Shown piece after piece: positions 1-8,121 of a stretch of DNA of 64,000 nucleotides. Where the stretch lies: assembly GCF_017571525.1 (NCBI RefSeq), contig NZ_JAGETY010000004.1:248001-312000 (forward strand), in the 5' to 3' direction. Below the pieces are notes generated by a model. The model did not search any database and was not told the DNA's origin. It worked only from the letters and a program-made list of their open reading frames with translations. The DNA is from Hymenobacter sp. BT559. GTDB taxonomy: Bacteria > Bacteroidota > Bacteroidia > Cytophagales > Hymenobacteraceae. Within the stretch, counting starts at the first letter, position 1, and each line of letters opens with the position of its first letter. Made by a program: the position numbers and the translations under genes.

Positions 1-1083
1 GATGCTTTCGTTTTCATCGGCCTGGGCGGGCATCAGCAGGCCGGCGCGGTTGGGCGTGCTCAGCTCCAGCGTGATTTCTTCCGAGTCGATGTTGCTCAGC
101 ATTTCGAGCAGGAAGCGGGCGTTGAAGCCGATTTCCATGTCCTCGCCGTCGTACTGGCAGGCTAGCGTTTCCTTGGCTTCGTTCGAGAAGTCGAGGTCTT
201 CGGCCGAAATTACCAGTTCCGAGCCCGTGAGGCGCAGGCGCACCTGGTGCGTAGTCTTGTTGGAGTAGATGCTGATGCGGCGCACCGAGTTCAGCAGCTC
301 GGCTCGGTTAATAGTCAGCTTATTGGGGTTGCTGACCGGGATAACGTTCTCGTAGTCGGGATAGCGCTCGTCGATGAGGCGGCACACCAGGCGCATCTGG
401 TTGAACGAGAAGAAGGCGTTGCTCTGGTTGAACTCGACACGTACCGGCGCGGCCTCCGAGGGCAGCGAGCTTTTCAGCAGGTTGAACGCCTTGCGCGGGA
501 TGATGAGGTTGGCAGTTTGGCCGGCGCCTACGTCCTGGCGGCGGTAGCGCAGCAGGCGGTGGCCATCGGTAGCCACGAAGGTTACCTGGGCCTCGCCCAG
601 CTGCACCAGGATGCCGGTCATGGCGGGGCGCAGCTCGTCGGTGCTTACCGCGAAAATGGTCTTGTTGATGGCCCTAGCCAGCGACGACGACGGAATCTCG
701 ACCGGAGCCGAGCCCTTCACCACCGGCACGCGGGGGAAGTCGGCCGCGTTTTCGCCAGCCAGCTTGTAGCGGCCGTTGGCCGAGCTGATTTCGATGGTGT
801 AGGTTTCCTCGTCCAGGGTGAAGGTCACGGGCTGGTCGGGCAGGTTTTTGAGCGTGTCGAGCAGGATGCGGGCCGGCGCGGCAATGCGGCCCGATTCGCG
901 GGCTTCGATGGGCAGCTCGGTTATCATGCTCGTCTCCAGGTCGGAGGCGGTGATGGTGAGCTTGCCGGGCTCAATCTCAAACAGGAAGTTCTCGAGGATG
1001 GGCACCACGGGGTTGTTCGTGACCACGCCGTTGATGCTCTGGAGCTGCTTGAGCAGGGCCGAGGACGAAACAATGAACTTCAT
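1..1083 (-). CDS. dnaN: DNA polymerase III beta subunit (sliding clamp), 3'-truncated by window edge
   Basis: This is the ring-shaped clamp that holds the replicative polymerase on DNA. Reading the minus strand from the ATG at 1083 gives MKFIVSSSALLKQLQSINGV, a typical clamp N-terminus. It continues without a stop for 361 codons to the window edge, through recognisable clamp segments such as FVATDGHRLLRYR and YPDYENVIP. The family is about 370-375 residues, so only roughly the last dozen residues (the LMPMRL-type end) are missing. The frame has no stop in the window, and the open frames on the opposite strand here are shadows. About 125 bp upstream separate it from the next gene on the same strand. 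Identity is secure from the sequence; the replication role is family knowledge. Confidence 0.97.
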   Translation of the reverse strand, partial: MKFIVSSSALLKQLQSINGVVTNNPVVPILENFLFEIEPGKLTITASDLETSMITELPIEARESGRIAAPARILLDTLKNLPDQPVTFTLDEETYTIEISSANGRYKLAGENAADFPRVPVVKGSAPVEIPSSSLARAINKTIFAVSTDELRPAMTGILVQLGEAQVTFVATDGHRLLRYRRQDVGAGQTANLIIPRKAFNLLKSSLPSEAAPVRVEFNQSNAFFSFNQMRLVCRLIDERYPDYENVIPVSNPNKLTINRAELLNSVRRISIYSNKTTHQVRLRLTGSELVISAEDLDFSNEAKETLACQYDGEDMEIGFNARFLLEMLSNIDSEEITLELSTPNRAGLLMPAQADENESI

Positions 1084-1207
1084 AAAATTGGTGGGTTTAA
1101 GCTAGGTTTTGGCAGGGGGCAAAGATACGCTGAGGCCGCGGGGTTTTGGAAGACAATGGCTGGCAAATCTGGCTAGCCCCGCCGCTAGGGTATAGCTCCA
1201 TTTATTA

Positions 1208-1756
1208 CTACTTGCCCGACAAATTAATTGCCAATTGGCTGCCTTGTTCCGAGTAAAGCAAAATCTCTATAGACGGCGCGTGAACTAGCGATAGCGAGCC
1301 GCCATAGACAGTAGAGATTTCGGTGCGATATACACTTTTCGCTTCAATTGCCTTTGCAGAAGCGTCAGGCAAGAGTAATCCAGAAACCTGACCAAAACTC
1401 AGCCACTCTTTCAATCTTGCGTTGTTTATTAATATAGATTCGGCACTACCTATTACTCGGTAATCATTGTCATTTTCGCTGAATTCCTGAAATGAGCAGA
1501 AAACGTTCTGCAACTTAATAATCAAAAAAGGCCAATCTTCTAGATTATGACAAAATACTTTATTCCAAAAAGCATCTAGCTTAATTACCAAAATCCACGA
1601 GTTAGCGTCCTCAAAATAGGTATTATACCAATAGGAATCATGCAGCGTTATTACCGCCAATAGGTCGCACATTGAAGCTTTAGTGGCTTTTTTCCAATCA
1701 AAAGAAGTGGTCAACACTTTGCTAGCTAGCCAAACAGGGTATTTTTCCGCTTGCAT
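1208..1756 (-). CDS. Hypothetical protein, AT-rich orphan
   Basis: I do not recognise this protein of about 182 residues. It has no signal peptide or membrane span; it is rich in Trp, Phe and Tyr and looks like a soluble globular protein. The open frame extends upstream to 1828, but that would run through the ychF terminator hairpin at 1777-1807, so I chose the internal ATG at 1756 (MQAEKYPVWLASKV). Its base composition is visibly more AT-rich than both neighbours, dnaN and ychF, with many TTA, AAT and ATA codons, which suggests acquisition from outside. Size and position as a single-gene insert would fit an immunity-like or accessory protein, but nothing seen proves that. It is probably a real gene, given the long frame in AT-rich DNA. 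Confidence 0.6.
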   Translation of the reverse strand: MQAEKYPVWLASKVLTTSFDWKKATKASMCDLLAVITLHDSYWYNTYFEDANSWILVIKLDAFWNKVFCHNLEDWPFLIIKLQNVFCSFQEFSENDNDYRVIGSAESILINNARLKEWLSFGQVSGLLLPDASAKAIEAKSVYRTEISTVYGGSLSLVHAPSIEILLYSEQGSQLAINLSGK

Positions 1757-1776
1757 TTTCAACGAATCGTTAACGT

Positions 1777-1807
1777 AAAAAGCCCCAGCCGTTACTGGCT
1801 GGGGCTT
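1777..1807 (-). terminator. Rho-independent terminator of ychF
   Basis: The 11-bp arms AAGCCCCAGCC (1780-1790) and GGCTGGGGCTT (1797-1807) pair perfectly around a 6-nt loop. On the minus strand the hairpin is followed by a short T run. It lies 28 bp past the ychF stop codon. Confidence 0.85.
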
Positions 1808-1834
1808 CCAAGATACTGCTAGCCACACCAGGCG

Positions 1835-2935
1835 CTACACGTTAAAGCGGAAGTGCATGATGTCGCCATCCTGCACCACGTAGTCTTTGCCTTCGACGGC
1901 CATTTTGCCGGCTTCCTTGATTTTTACCTCGGTTTTGTATTCCTGGTAATCGGCCAGCTTGATAACCTCGGCGCGAATGAAACCCTTCTCAAAATCAGAG
2001 TGGATGACGCCGGCGGCGGCGGGTGCTTTGTCGCCGCGGTGCACGGTCCAGGCACGTACTTCCTGCACGCCGGCCGTGAAGTAGGTGATGAGATTCAAGA
2101 GCTCGTAGCTGGCGCGGATGAGCTTGTTCAGACCCGACTCGGTGAGGCCGTACTCGCCCAAGAACATTGCCTTTTCCTCGGGGTCTTCCATCTCGGCAAT
2201 CTGGGCCTCGATGGCGGCCGATACGAGGACTACCTGCGCGCCTTCGGCGGCTACGTGCTGGCGCAAGGCCTCCACGTGCTTGTTGCCGTTGGTAGCAATG
2301 CTGGCCTCGTCCACATTAGCCACGTAGATAACGGGCTTGATGGTGAGCAGCTGCAAATCGGCCACCGCGGCGAGGTCGTCGTCGCTGGCCTGCACGGCGC
2401 GGGCGTTCTGGCCGGCTTCGAGGGCAGCCTTGAATTTTTGAAGGCTAGCCACTTCTTTCTTAGCTACGGCATCGCCGGCTTTGGCGCTGCGCTCGCTCTT
2501 CACCAGCTTTTTATCGACGCTTTCGAGGTCTTTGAGCTGCAGCTCGGTGTCAATCACGTCTTTGTCAAACACGGGGTCAACGCCGCCGGCTACGTGCACG
2601 ATGTTGGGGTCGTCGAAGCAGCGCACCACGTGAATGATGGCATCGACCTCGCGGATGTTGGCCAGAAATTTATTGCCGAGGCCCTCGCCCTTGCTAGCCC
2701 CCTTCACGAGGCCGGCAATGTCGACAAACTCGATAATGGTAGGCAGCACGCGCTTGGGGTTCACCAACGCTTCCAGAATCTGGAGGCGCTCGTCGGGCAC
2801 GGTAATCACGCCCACGTTGGGCTCGATGGTGCAGAAAGGATAGTTGGCCGATTCGGCCTTGGCGTTGGATAACGCGTTGAAAAGCGTGGATTTGCCGACG
2901 TTCGGCAGGCCGACAATACCGCAGCGGAGGCCCAT
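1835..2935 (-). CDS. ychF: Redox-regulated ATPase YchF (Obg-family P-loop protein)
   Basis: YchF/OLA1 is a universally conserved ribosome-associated P-loop NTPase that prefers ATP. The start [20 protein letters not shown] contains the Walker A/G1 motif GLPNVGKST at about residues 8-16. The segment [20 protein letters not shown] carries the G3 region and the glycine-rich loop typical of the Obg class. A helical coiled insertion follows (about 130-200), then a C-terminal TGS domain ending in [13 protein letters not shown]. The length of 366 residues matches the family at about 363. It appears monocistronic, with a terminator directly downstream. Confidence 0.97.
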   Translation of the reverse strand: MGLRCGIVGLPNVGKSTLFNALSNAKAESANYPFCTIEPNVGVITVPDERLQILEALVNPKRVLPTIIEFVDIAGLVKGASKGEGLGNKFLANIREVDAIIHVVRCFDDPNIVHVAGGVDPVFDKDVIDTELQLKDLESVDKKLVKSERSAKAGDAVAKKEVASLQKFKAALEAGQNARAVQASDDDLAAVADLQLLTIKPVIYVANVDEASIATNGNKHVEALRQHVAAEGAQVVLVSAAIEAQIAEMEDPEEKAMFLGEYGLTESGLNKLIRASYELLNLITYFTAGVQEVRAWTVHRGDKAPAAAGVIHSDFEKGFIRAEVIKLADYQEYKTEVKIKEAGKMAVEGKDYVVQDGDIMHFRFNV

Positions 2936-2947
2936 TATCTTGAGTGT

Positions 2948-2987
2948 TGAATTATGAGTGATGAATTATGAGTTCGCATAATTCAGC
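2948..2987. repeat. Short AT-rich direct repeat with inverted third copy
   Basis: TGAATTATGAGT occurs at 2948-2959 and again at 2962-2973, a 14-bp period, and an inverted copy of its core (CATAATTCA) follows at 2978-2986. It lies between the ychF start and the PUR-family gene. It could be a small hairpin or a protein-binding site; no function can be assigned. Confidence 0.6.
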
Positions 2988-3099
2988 TACAAAGGTACGG
3001 CGCCGGGCGGCGCTAGGGTACCAACGCGAAGCGCCGCTGCTCTTACCCAGAACAGCGGCGCGCTACTACTTTTCTTCCCCTCTAGTTCAGTGCGTGTGG

Positions 3100-3507
3100 T
3101 TAGTAGGTGCTCTCGCCCAGGTCAGAAGCCGGGCGGCTGGCCTGCCCGTCGGGCTGCTGGCCATCGGCCGGGTAGCCACCGGGGCGCGGCTCGCCGTCGT
3201 AGGCGGGGCGCGGGCGGTCGAGCTCGGCCACTTCTTCCTCGGTTAGCAGCTCGTCGCGCACAAAGTCCACAGCATCGTGCAGGGCGTCGATAAACTTATT
3301 GAAGTCTTCCTTGTAGAGAAAAATCTTATGTTTCTCGTAGCTGGCCGGGCCATCGGGGTCGGCGCCGGGGCGGCGCTTGCTTTCCGTAATGGTGAGGTAA
3401 TAATCCTGCCCGCGAGTGGCTTTTACGTCGAAGAAATACGTACGCTTGCCCGCCTTCATGCGGTGCGAATAGATTTCTTCCTGGTCCTTCGAATAACGGT
3501 CTTCCAC
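3100..3507 (-). CDS. PUR-alpha-like DNA/RNA-binding protein (DUF3276 family)
   Basis: Small PUR-domain protein of 135 residues. The N-terminal 90 residues (HRMKAGKRTYFFDVKATRG, then YYLTITESKRR and HKIFLYKEDFNKF) have the beta-strand-rich pattern of Bacteroidota and spirochaete PUR proteins, which bind single-stranded DNA and RNA. The last 40 residues are a Pro/Gly/Asp-rich, probably disordered tail. It is divergent from the DUF58 gene, with about 280 bp between the two starts, so both promoters should lie in 3508-3788. The cellular role of this family in bacteria is poorly known. Confidence 0.85.
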   Translation of the reverse strand: MEDRYSKDQEEIYSHRMKAGKRTYFFDVKATRGQDYYLTITESKRRPGADPDGPASYEKHKIFLYKEDFNKFIDALHDAVDFVRDELLTEEEVAELDRPRPAYDGEPRPGGYPADGQQPDGQASRPASDLGESTY

Positions 3508-3788
3508 AGGCTGAGGGAGAGGGAAAATAGGTGGGTTTTTACTTAGTAGCGCACTAAACTTGTGGCAGCTTAGGCAAAGATAAAGCTGGAAGTGCTTACC
3601 TAAATAAGCCGTTGCTACCCACGAAACTCACCTGGTGGCTTGCTTGTTTATCAGCACGTAAGATTATTTCAGCACGCACTCAAGGCAGGGCTAGCTACGC
3701 ACTGCCTATAAACGCCGCCCTAGATTACAGTAGTATTCTGATTGCTAATCCTGTAGTCCTTCTACCCTATTTCGTTAGCTTAAATATC

Positions 3789-4727
3789 ATGCCCACCGCC
3801 GCTCTCGACCTTGCCGCCATTCGCTCGTTTGAAAATTTGGAGCTGCTAGCCCGGCAATTGGTCGATGGCTTTATTACGGGGCTGCACCAGTCGCCTTACC
3901 ACGGCTTTTCGGTCGAGTTTAGCGAGCACCGCCTCTACAATCCCGGCGATAGTACCCGCCACGTCGACTGGAAAGTATTTGCCCGCACCGACAAGCTCTT
4001 TGTGAAGCGCTACGAGGAGGAAACCAACCTGCGCGCCCATCTGCTGCTCGACGTGAGCCCGAGCATGTATTACCCTGAGCCGGGCCACGACAAGCTCAAA
4101 TTTGCGGTGCTGGCCGCCGCCGCGCTCACCACACTTTTGCAGCGCCAGCGCGACGCCGTGGGCCTGGTAACGTTTGCCGAAACCGTGGAGCTGCAAACGC
4201 CCGTGCGCTCGACCAGCAGCCACCGCCACACGCTGCTGCTAGCCCTGCAGCAGCTGCTGGAGCGGCCCGCGCCGGCCGCCGCCTCTCGCACTGCTACCGC
4301 CCATACCGACGTGGCAGGCGTGCTGCACACCATCGCGCAGCAGATTCCCAAGCGCTCGCTCGTCATTGTCTTCAGCGACATGCTGGGGCGCGGGGCCCAG
4401 GAGCAGGAGGCCGCGCTGGCCGCCTTGCAGCACCTGCGCCACCAGCACCACGAGGTGCTGCTGTTTCACGTGCTCGACCGGGCCACCGAGTCGAACTTTG
4501 ACTTTCAGGACCGACCCTACATCTTCGAGGATGTCGAAACGGGCCAGGAAATCAGGCTGCAGCCAGCGCAGGTGCGGGCGCAGTACCGGGCCGCTATGCA
4601 GCAGTTTGAAGAAGAACTGGCGCTACGCTGCGGCCAACTGAAAATTGATTTTGTGCCCGTCGACGTGCGCGAGCCGTTTGACAAAGTGCTGCACGCCTAC
4701 CTGGTGAAGCGCGGCAAGGCGCGGTAG
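3789..4727 (+). CDS. DUF58 domain-containing protein (VWA-like)
   Basis: Cytosolic protein of 312 residues. The first 90 residues include the DUF58 hallmark RLYNPGDSTRHVDWKVFART, followed by VKRYEEETN. The segment LLLDVSPSMYY resembles the DxSxS metal-ion site of von Willebrand A domains, and LVIVFSDMLG is a later strand of the same fold. The frame is open from 3612, but the family N-terminus begins at MPTAALDLAAIRSFENLELL, so I chose the ATG at 3789. DUF58 proteins usually sit beside a MoxR AAA+ ATPase and are thought to work as a chaperone pair in envelope or metal-enzyme maturation; no moxR is present here. Two small membrane protein genes follow on the same strand. Confidence 0.9.
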   Translation: MPTAALDLAAIRSFENLELLARQLVDGFITGLHQSPYHGFSVEFSEHRLYNPGDSTRHVDWKVFARTDKLFVKRYEEETNLRAHLLLDVSPSMYYPEPGHDKLKFAVLAAAALTTLLQRQRDAVGLVTFAETVELQTPVRSTSSHRHTLLLALQQLLERPAPAAASRTATAHTDVAGVLHTIAQQIPKRSLVIVFSDMLGRGAQEQEAALAALQHLRHQHHEVLLFHVLDRATESNFDFQDRPYIFEDVETGQEIRLQPAQVRAQYRAAMQQFEEELALRCGQLKIDFVPVDVREPFDKVLHAYLVKRGKAR

Positions 4728-4843
4728 GGTACGGGGCCAGCCCCGCCCATCATCCGCGCCCGTTTGTGCCTCTATCCAAGCGCGCCGCCTCGTCGCTCAT
4801 TTCTTTCCCCTAGCACCAGGCGGGGGCAAGCCCCGTCCCTATT

Positions 4844-5086
4844 ATGTTATATCGTATTCTTCCCTACCTGCTTCTTTACGCGCTCAATGTGCCGCTAGCC
4901 TTGCTCACTGGCTACATTGCCTACTCGCACGGGCAGCGTTTTTTGCGCTGGCTGCTTATTGGGCTGGCGCTGCCATTTGTATCCGTTTTTTTGGCCATTG
5001 CGGTGGCTATTCGGCACAAGCAGCGCCTGGCGGCGGCTAGGGGTGGCGCGCCGGCCCCGGTGCCCGCGCCCGGCGAGTTTGAGTGA
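4844..5086 (+). CDS. Small two-TM membrane protein
   Basis: An 80-residue protein with two predicted membrane helices (about residues 4-26 and 34-57) and a short basic, then Pro/Ala-rich cytoplasmic tail. It follows the DUF58 gene by 116 bp and precedes another membrane protein by 70 bp, so the three may be co-transcribed. I do not recognise a family. Confidence 0.7.
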   Translation: MLYRILPYLLLYALNVPLALLTGYIAYSHGQRFLRWLLIGLALPFVSVFLAIAVAIRHKQRLAAARGGAPAPVPAPGEFE

Positions 5087-5156
5087 AACGCGGCCGTGCC
5101 CGTAGCTTCGCGGCAGTTTTTCACTGGCCGGCCAGCCCGGCGCATTCGCTTTCTGT

Positions 5157-5615
5157 ATGTACCAAACCCTCCTACTTCTTCACTCCTGGCTGCGCTGGTT
5201 TGTGCTGGGCGCGGGCCTGCTGGCCGTGCTGCGCGCCTACCTGGGCTGGACCGGCCGCCGCCCGTTCACCAAAGGCGACAACGGCATCTCGGCCGCTTTC
5301 TCCGGCTTTATGTGGCTGCAGGTCATCATCGGGCTAGGGCTGTATTTCGGCCTGAGCCCCTGGGGCCTGAATGCCATGAAGCAGCCCGGCGCCATGAAAG
5401 ACCCCACCGCCCGCTTCTTCGGCATGGAACACATTGCCGTGATGGTACTGGCCGCTATTCTGGCCCAGGTGGGCCGCATTGCGCTCAAGCGCGCCCCTAG
5501 CGATACCATGAAGCACAAGAAGGCGTTTACTTATTTCGCTATCGCGCTGGTATTAGTACTGCTCATGATTCCGTGGGGCATCTGGAACCCCGCCCGCCCG
5601 CTATTTCGCTTTTAG
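5157..5615 (+). CDS. Four-TM integral membrane protein, cytochrome-b-like
   Basis: A 152-residue protein with four hydrophobic helices, beginning MYQTLLLLHSWLRWFVLGAG. Histidines near the start of helix 1 (LLLHSW) and helix 3 (GMEHIAVMV) could be haem ligands as in small b-type cytochromes, but this is a guess from spacing only. The family of unnamed Bacteroidota membrane proteins starting with a similar LLHSWLRW motif has no assigned function that I know. The stop codon is followed one base later by an inverted-repeat element. Confidence 0.75.
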   Translation: MYQTLLLLHSWLRWFVLGAGLLAVLRAYLGWTGRRPFTKGDNGISAAFSGFMWLQVIIGLGLYFGLSPWGLNAMKQPGAMKDPTARFFGMEHIAVMVLAAILAQVGRIALKRAPSDTMKHKKAFTYFAIALVLVLLMIPWGIWNPARPLFRF

Positions 5616-5757
5616 ACCACGGATTCGGACGAATCTTTCGGATTACTCCGATTTCGTGGACGTAAAAAAGGCCGCCTAAATGGGCGGCCTTTTTATTTCC
5701 TTTAAAAGAAGGGCTAGCAAAGAGCAATAATCCGAAAAATCCGGCCGAATCCGTGGT
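5616..5757. repeat. Inverted-repeat element filling a convergent intergenic gap
   Basis: The 30-nt left arm (5616-5645, beginning ACCACGGATTCGG) and the right arm (5728-5757, ending CCGAATCCGTGGT) match at 27 of 30 positions as an inverted repeat. The left arm starts right after the stop of the membrane protein gene, and the right arm ends right before the stop of the SDR gene. A GC-rich terminator hairpin lies inside. The left half also holds a second partial copy (CCGATTTCGTGG, 5648-5659), so it can fold on itself. Confidence 0.8.
5664..5694. terminator. Bidirectional terminator
   Basis: AAAAAGGCCGCC pairs with GGCGGCCTTTTT around a short loop. An A run on one side and a T run on the other let it serve both the plus-strand membrane protein gene and the minus-strand SDR gene. 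Confidence 0.85.
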
Positions 5758-6519
5758 TTAGATACCCTGCCCCCCGCTCACTTCAATACGCTGCGCGTCA
5801 ATCCAATTAGCTTCTGGCGTGCAGAGGAAGGCGACGACCGGGCCCACGTCGGTGGGCAGGCCCACGCGGCCCATAGCGGTGAGGCCGGCGATGTGGGCGT
5901 TTATCTCCTTGTTATCGCGGGTGCGGCCACCGCCGAAGTCAGTTTCGATGGCGCCGGGAGCCACAATATTGGCCCGGATGCGGCGGCTGGCCAGTTCCTT
6001 GGCTTGGTACTTGGTGAGCGTCTCAACCGCCGTTTTCAGGCTGGCGTAGGCCGAGGAGCCGGGGAAGGTGATGCGCGTGAGGCCCGACGAGATATTGATG
6101 ATGCCGCCCCCGTCGTTGAGCAACGGCAAGGCCTGCTGCGTCAGGAAGAACGGGCCTTTCAGGTGAATATTCACCAGCTCATCGAATTGCTGCTCAGCGG
6201 TTTCGGCAAAGGGCGCATAGTAGCCCGTGCCCGCGTTGTTGATAAGAAAATCGAACCGCTCAACGCCAAACGTGGTGCGCAGGGTAGTGCCCAACTGCTC
6301 GAAGAAAGCGCCGAACGTGCTGACCTGCGAGGCATCGAGCTGCAGCGCTACAGCCCGCTGGCCTAGCGCTGCGATTTCGGCCACCACGGCGTCGGCCGCC
6401 GCCTGCTGGGTGTGGTAGGTCAGGATAACGTCGAGGCCCTTTTTGGCGAGGTTAAGGGCCATGTCTTTGCCGAGGCCGCGGCTGCCGCCGGTTACGAGGG
6501 CGATTTTAGGGGTGCTCAT
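5758..6519 (-). CDS. Short-chain dehydrogenase/reductase (SDR)
   Basis: Classical NAD(P)-dependent SDR of 253 residues. The cofactor motif TGGSRGLG lies at about 10-17, NNAG at 94-97, the catalytic Ser in NISSG (144-145), and the YxxxK pair as Tyr158 and Lys162 (YASLK). The C-terminal IEVSGGQGI is also typical. An Arg directly after the first glycines suggests NADP preference. The natural substrate cannot be told. An AraC-type regulator gene lies 77 bp upstream on the same strand; an AraC regulator next to an SDR is common and suggests the regulator controls this gene. Confidence 0.92.
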   Translation of the reverse strand: MSTPKIALVTGGSRGLGKDMALNLAKKGLDVILTYHTQQAAADAVVAEIAALGQRAVALQLDASQVSTFGAFFEQLGTTLRTTFGVERFDFLINNAGTGYYAPFAETAEQQFDELVNIHLKGPFFLTQQALPLLNDGGGIINISSGLTRITFPGSSAYASLKTAVETLTKYQAKELASRRIRANIVAPGAIETDFGGGRTRDNKEINAHIAGLTAMGRVGLPTDVGPVVAFLCTPEANWIDAQRIEVSGGQGI

Positions 6520-6596
6520 CGGGGGTTAGAAGTAAGGTGAATGAACAAGGCAAAGGTCCGGCTCGTGGCTAGCCCCTTTCTGGTGAGTAGCCCAGT

Positions 6597-7016
6597 TTAA
6601 ATGGTGACTAGTTCCGACTTTTCGACCCGCTGCGCAGCCCACTCCTGCTCGCGGTACTGCTTGGGCGTGAGTCCGGTAAAGCGCTTAAAGAACTTCGTAA
6701 AGTTCGACGGGTCGTAGGTGAGGCTGGTGGCAATGTCGGCTACCGGGCGGGTACTGTTGCGCAGCAGCGCCTGGGCCACGGCCAGAATCTCGGCCTCGAA
6801 AAAGAAGCACGGCGGCTGCCCCGTGGTCAGCTTAATGGTGTTGCTGAGGTGCGTAGGATGAATGCAGAGCTGGCTGGCAAAATCGCGGATTTCAAGCATC
6901 TCAGTGGCGCGGCCGGCCACGATGTCGGCCACGTGGCCAGCCACCAGGCGCCGGTAGTCGGCCGTTATCTCATGCTGGCGAGCCAGAATTTTCTTAGGAA
7001 TGGAAGTCGAAGCCAT
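6597..7016 (-). CDS. AraC-family transcriptional regulator (HTH domain only)
   Basis: A 139-residue protein made mostly of the two-helix-turn-helix AraC DNA-binding domain. The second HTH reads SNFTKFFKRFTGLTPKQYRE, the signature that closes AraC proteins. No separate sensory domain is present, since the region before the HTH is only about 40 residues. The frame is open to 7064; the ATG at 7016 (MASTSIPKKILARQHEITAD) gives the family-like N-terminus. It precedes the SDR gene on the same strand and is divergent from the DinB-family gene, so its promoter lies in 7017-7140. Confidence 0.88.
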   Translation of the reverse strand: MASTSIPKKILARQHEITADYRRLVAGHVADIVAGRATEMLEIRDFASQLCIHPTHLSNTIKLTTGQPPCFFFEAEILAVAQALLRNSTRPVADIATSLTYDPSNFTKFFKRFTGLTPKQYREQEWAAQRVEKSELVTI

Positions 7017-7140
7017 GGGGACGTAACAGGCGGAGCACAGAATAGTCTTTAAAGGGCTACGCACTAAGCCAGACGATGCCGCACGCGTTTTACTTTTAGG
7101 CCTCTGCTACCACGCCTCACCTTTCCTCCCTCTTACTGCC

Positions 7141-7704
7141 ATGCTTACTGATTTTCTTTCCAGCGCCCGCAAGCAGTTTGCCTATTATAAATTGCTCGGC
7201 GAGCAGGCTATGAGCCAGGTCACCGATGAGCAGCTGCACTGGCAGCCTTCGGCCGAGAGCAACAGCCTGGCCACCATTGTGAAGCACATGGCCGGCAATA
7301 TGCTATCGCGCTGGACCGATTTTCTGACCACCGACGGCGAAAAGCCCTGGCGCGAGCGCGAAGCCGAGTTTGACGAGGACCAGGCTAGCCGGGCCGAAGT
7401 GCTGGCCCGCTGGGAAGCGGGCTGGCAGTGCCTGTTTGGAGCGCTCGATGGGCTGACGGAGGCCGACCTGGCCCGCACTATCTACATCCGCAACCAGGGC
7501 CACAGCGTGACGGAGGCTATCAACCGGCAGCTGGCGCACTACCCCTACCACGTGGGGCAACTGGTATTTATAGCCCGGCTGGCGGCGGGTGAGGCGTGGC
7601 AGTCGCTCTCCATTCCGCGCGGTAATTCGGCCGCTTACAACGCGGAAAAATTTGCGCAGCCACCGCACCGGGCGCACTTCACCGACGAAAAGCTGAGCCG
7701 CTAG
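7141..7704 (+). CDS. DinB-superfamily protein (DUF1572-like)
   Basis: A 187-residue four-helix-bundle protein of the DinB/YfiT superfamily. The conserved pattern is visible: IVKHMAGNMLSRWTDFLTTD near residue 46, and later QLAHYPYHVGQLVFIARL. The three histidines in these segments form the metal site of the superfamily. Members are either thiol transferases or of unknown activity; DUF1572 proteins have no proven reaction. The start ATG at 7141 is the first in frame. It is transcribed away from the AraC regulator. Confidence 0.88.
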   Translation: MLTDFLSSARKQFAYYKLLGEQAMSQVTDEQLHWQPSAESNSLATIVKHMAGNMLSRWTDFLTTDGEKPWREREAEFDEDQASRAEVLARWEAGWQCLFGALDGLTEADLARTIYIRNQGHSVTEAINRQLAHYPYHVGQLVFIARLAAGEAWQSLSIPRGNSAAYNAEKFAQPPHRAHFTDEKLSR

Positions 7705-7823
7705 CCCCCTCTCACGCACTAAGCCAGGTATTAAATCGACATTAATAAGCCGCGGCCGCTACAATATATTCCGCCGGAGTACGTCTTTACGGGTAGTTAT
7801 CCTTTTCCTTAACACCCGTTGCT

Positions 7824-8030
7824 ATGCTCTACCTGTTTGGCCGCCTCGCCCTGAGCGACTCGCTCGATTACCACGAAAATTATCATGACGATGATTTTCG
7901 GCCCGCCACTCACAACGAGCGTAGCAGCCCGCCCGAGCCCGACGCCCGGACCGCCGCTGACCGCCAGCTTCGCCGTGCCTCCCACCTTTCGCAAGCCGAC
8001 CGGGCTAGCGCGGGCTGCCCCAATAATTAA
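7824..8030 (+). CDS. Possible small hypothetical protein
   Basis: A 68-codon frame beginning MLYLFGRLALSDSLDYHENY and then turning hydrophilic and Arg/Asp-rich. Third codon positions look GC-rich as in neighbouring genes, which mildly supports coding. No family is recognised. It is the only gene candidate in the 417-bp stretch 7705-8121 between the DinB gene and the DHS gene; the rest of that stretch holds a terminator and nothing else I can name. It could be chance. Confidence 0.3.
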   Translation: MLYLFGRLALSDSLDYHENYHDDDFRPATHNERSSPPEPDARTAADRQLRRASHLSQADRASAGCPNN

Positions 8031-8064
8031 TCTTGACTAGCCCCTCGCCGTGGGGTTTTATAGT

Positions 8065-8102
8065 AAAAAGCCCGTCCCCGACTTAACAGGGGCGGGCTTT
8101 TT
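8065..8102 (-). terminator. Terminator of the DHS-family gene
   Basis: AAAAAGCCCGTCCCC (8065-8079) pairs with GGGGCGGGCTTTTT, with one T-C mismatch. The T run on the minus strand serves the gene ending at 8122. Confidence 0.8.
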
Positions 8103-8121
8103 AGTGCCTGGTGGAAGCTGC

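Noticed and set aside
247-1176. Long open frame on the plus strand over dnaN
   Set aside because: It is antisense to the clearly recognisable sliding clamp and encodes no family-like protein; GC-rich third positions create such shadow frames.
1853-2872. Long plus-strand open frame over ychF
   Set aside because: It is a shadow of ychF; His/Gly/Leu-rich translation without any motif.
4730-4843. GGGGCCAGCCCC and GGGGCAAGCCCC hairpins after the DUF58 gene as terminator
   Set aside because: The stems are only 4-6 bp and have no T run.
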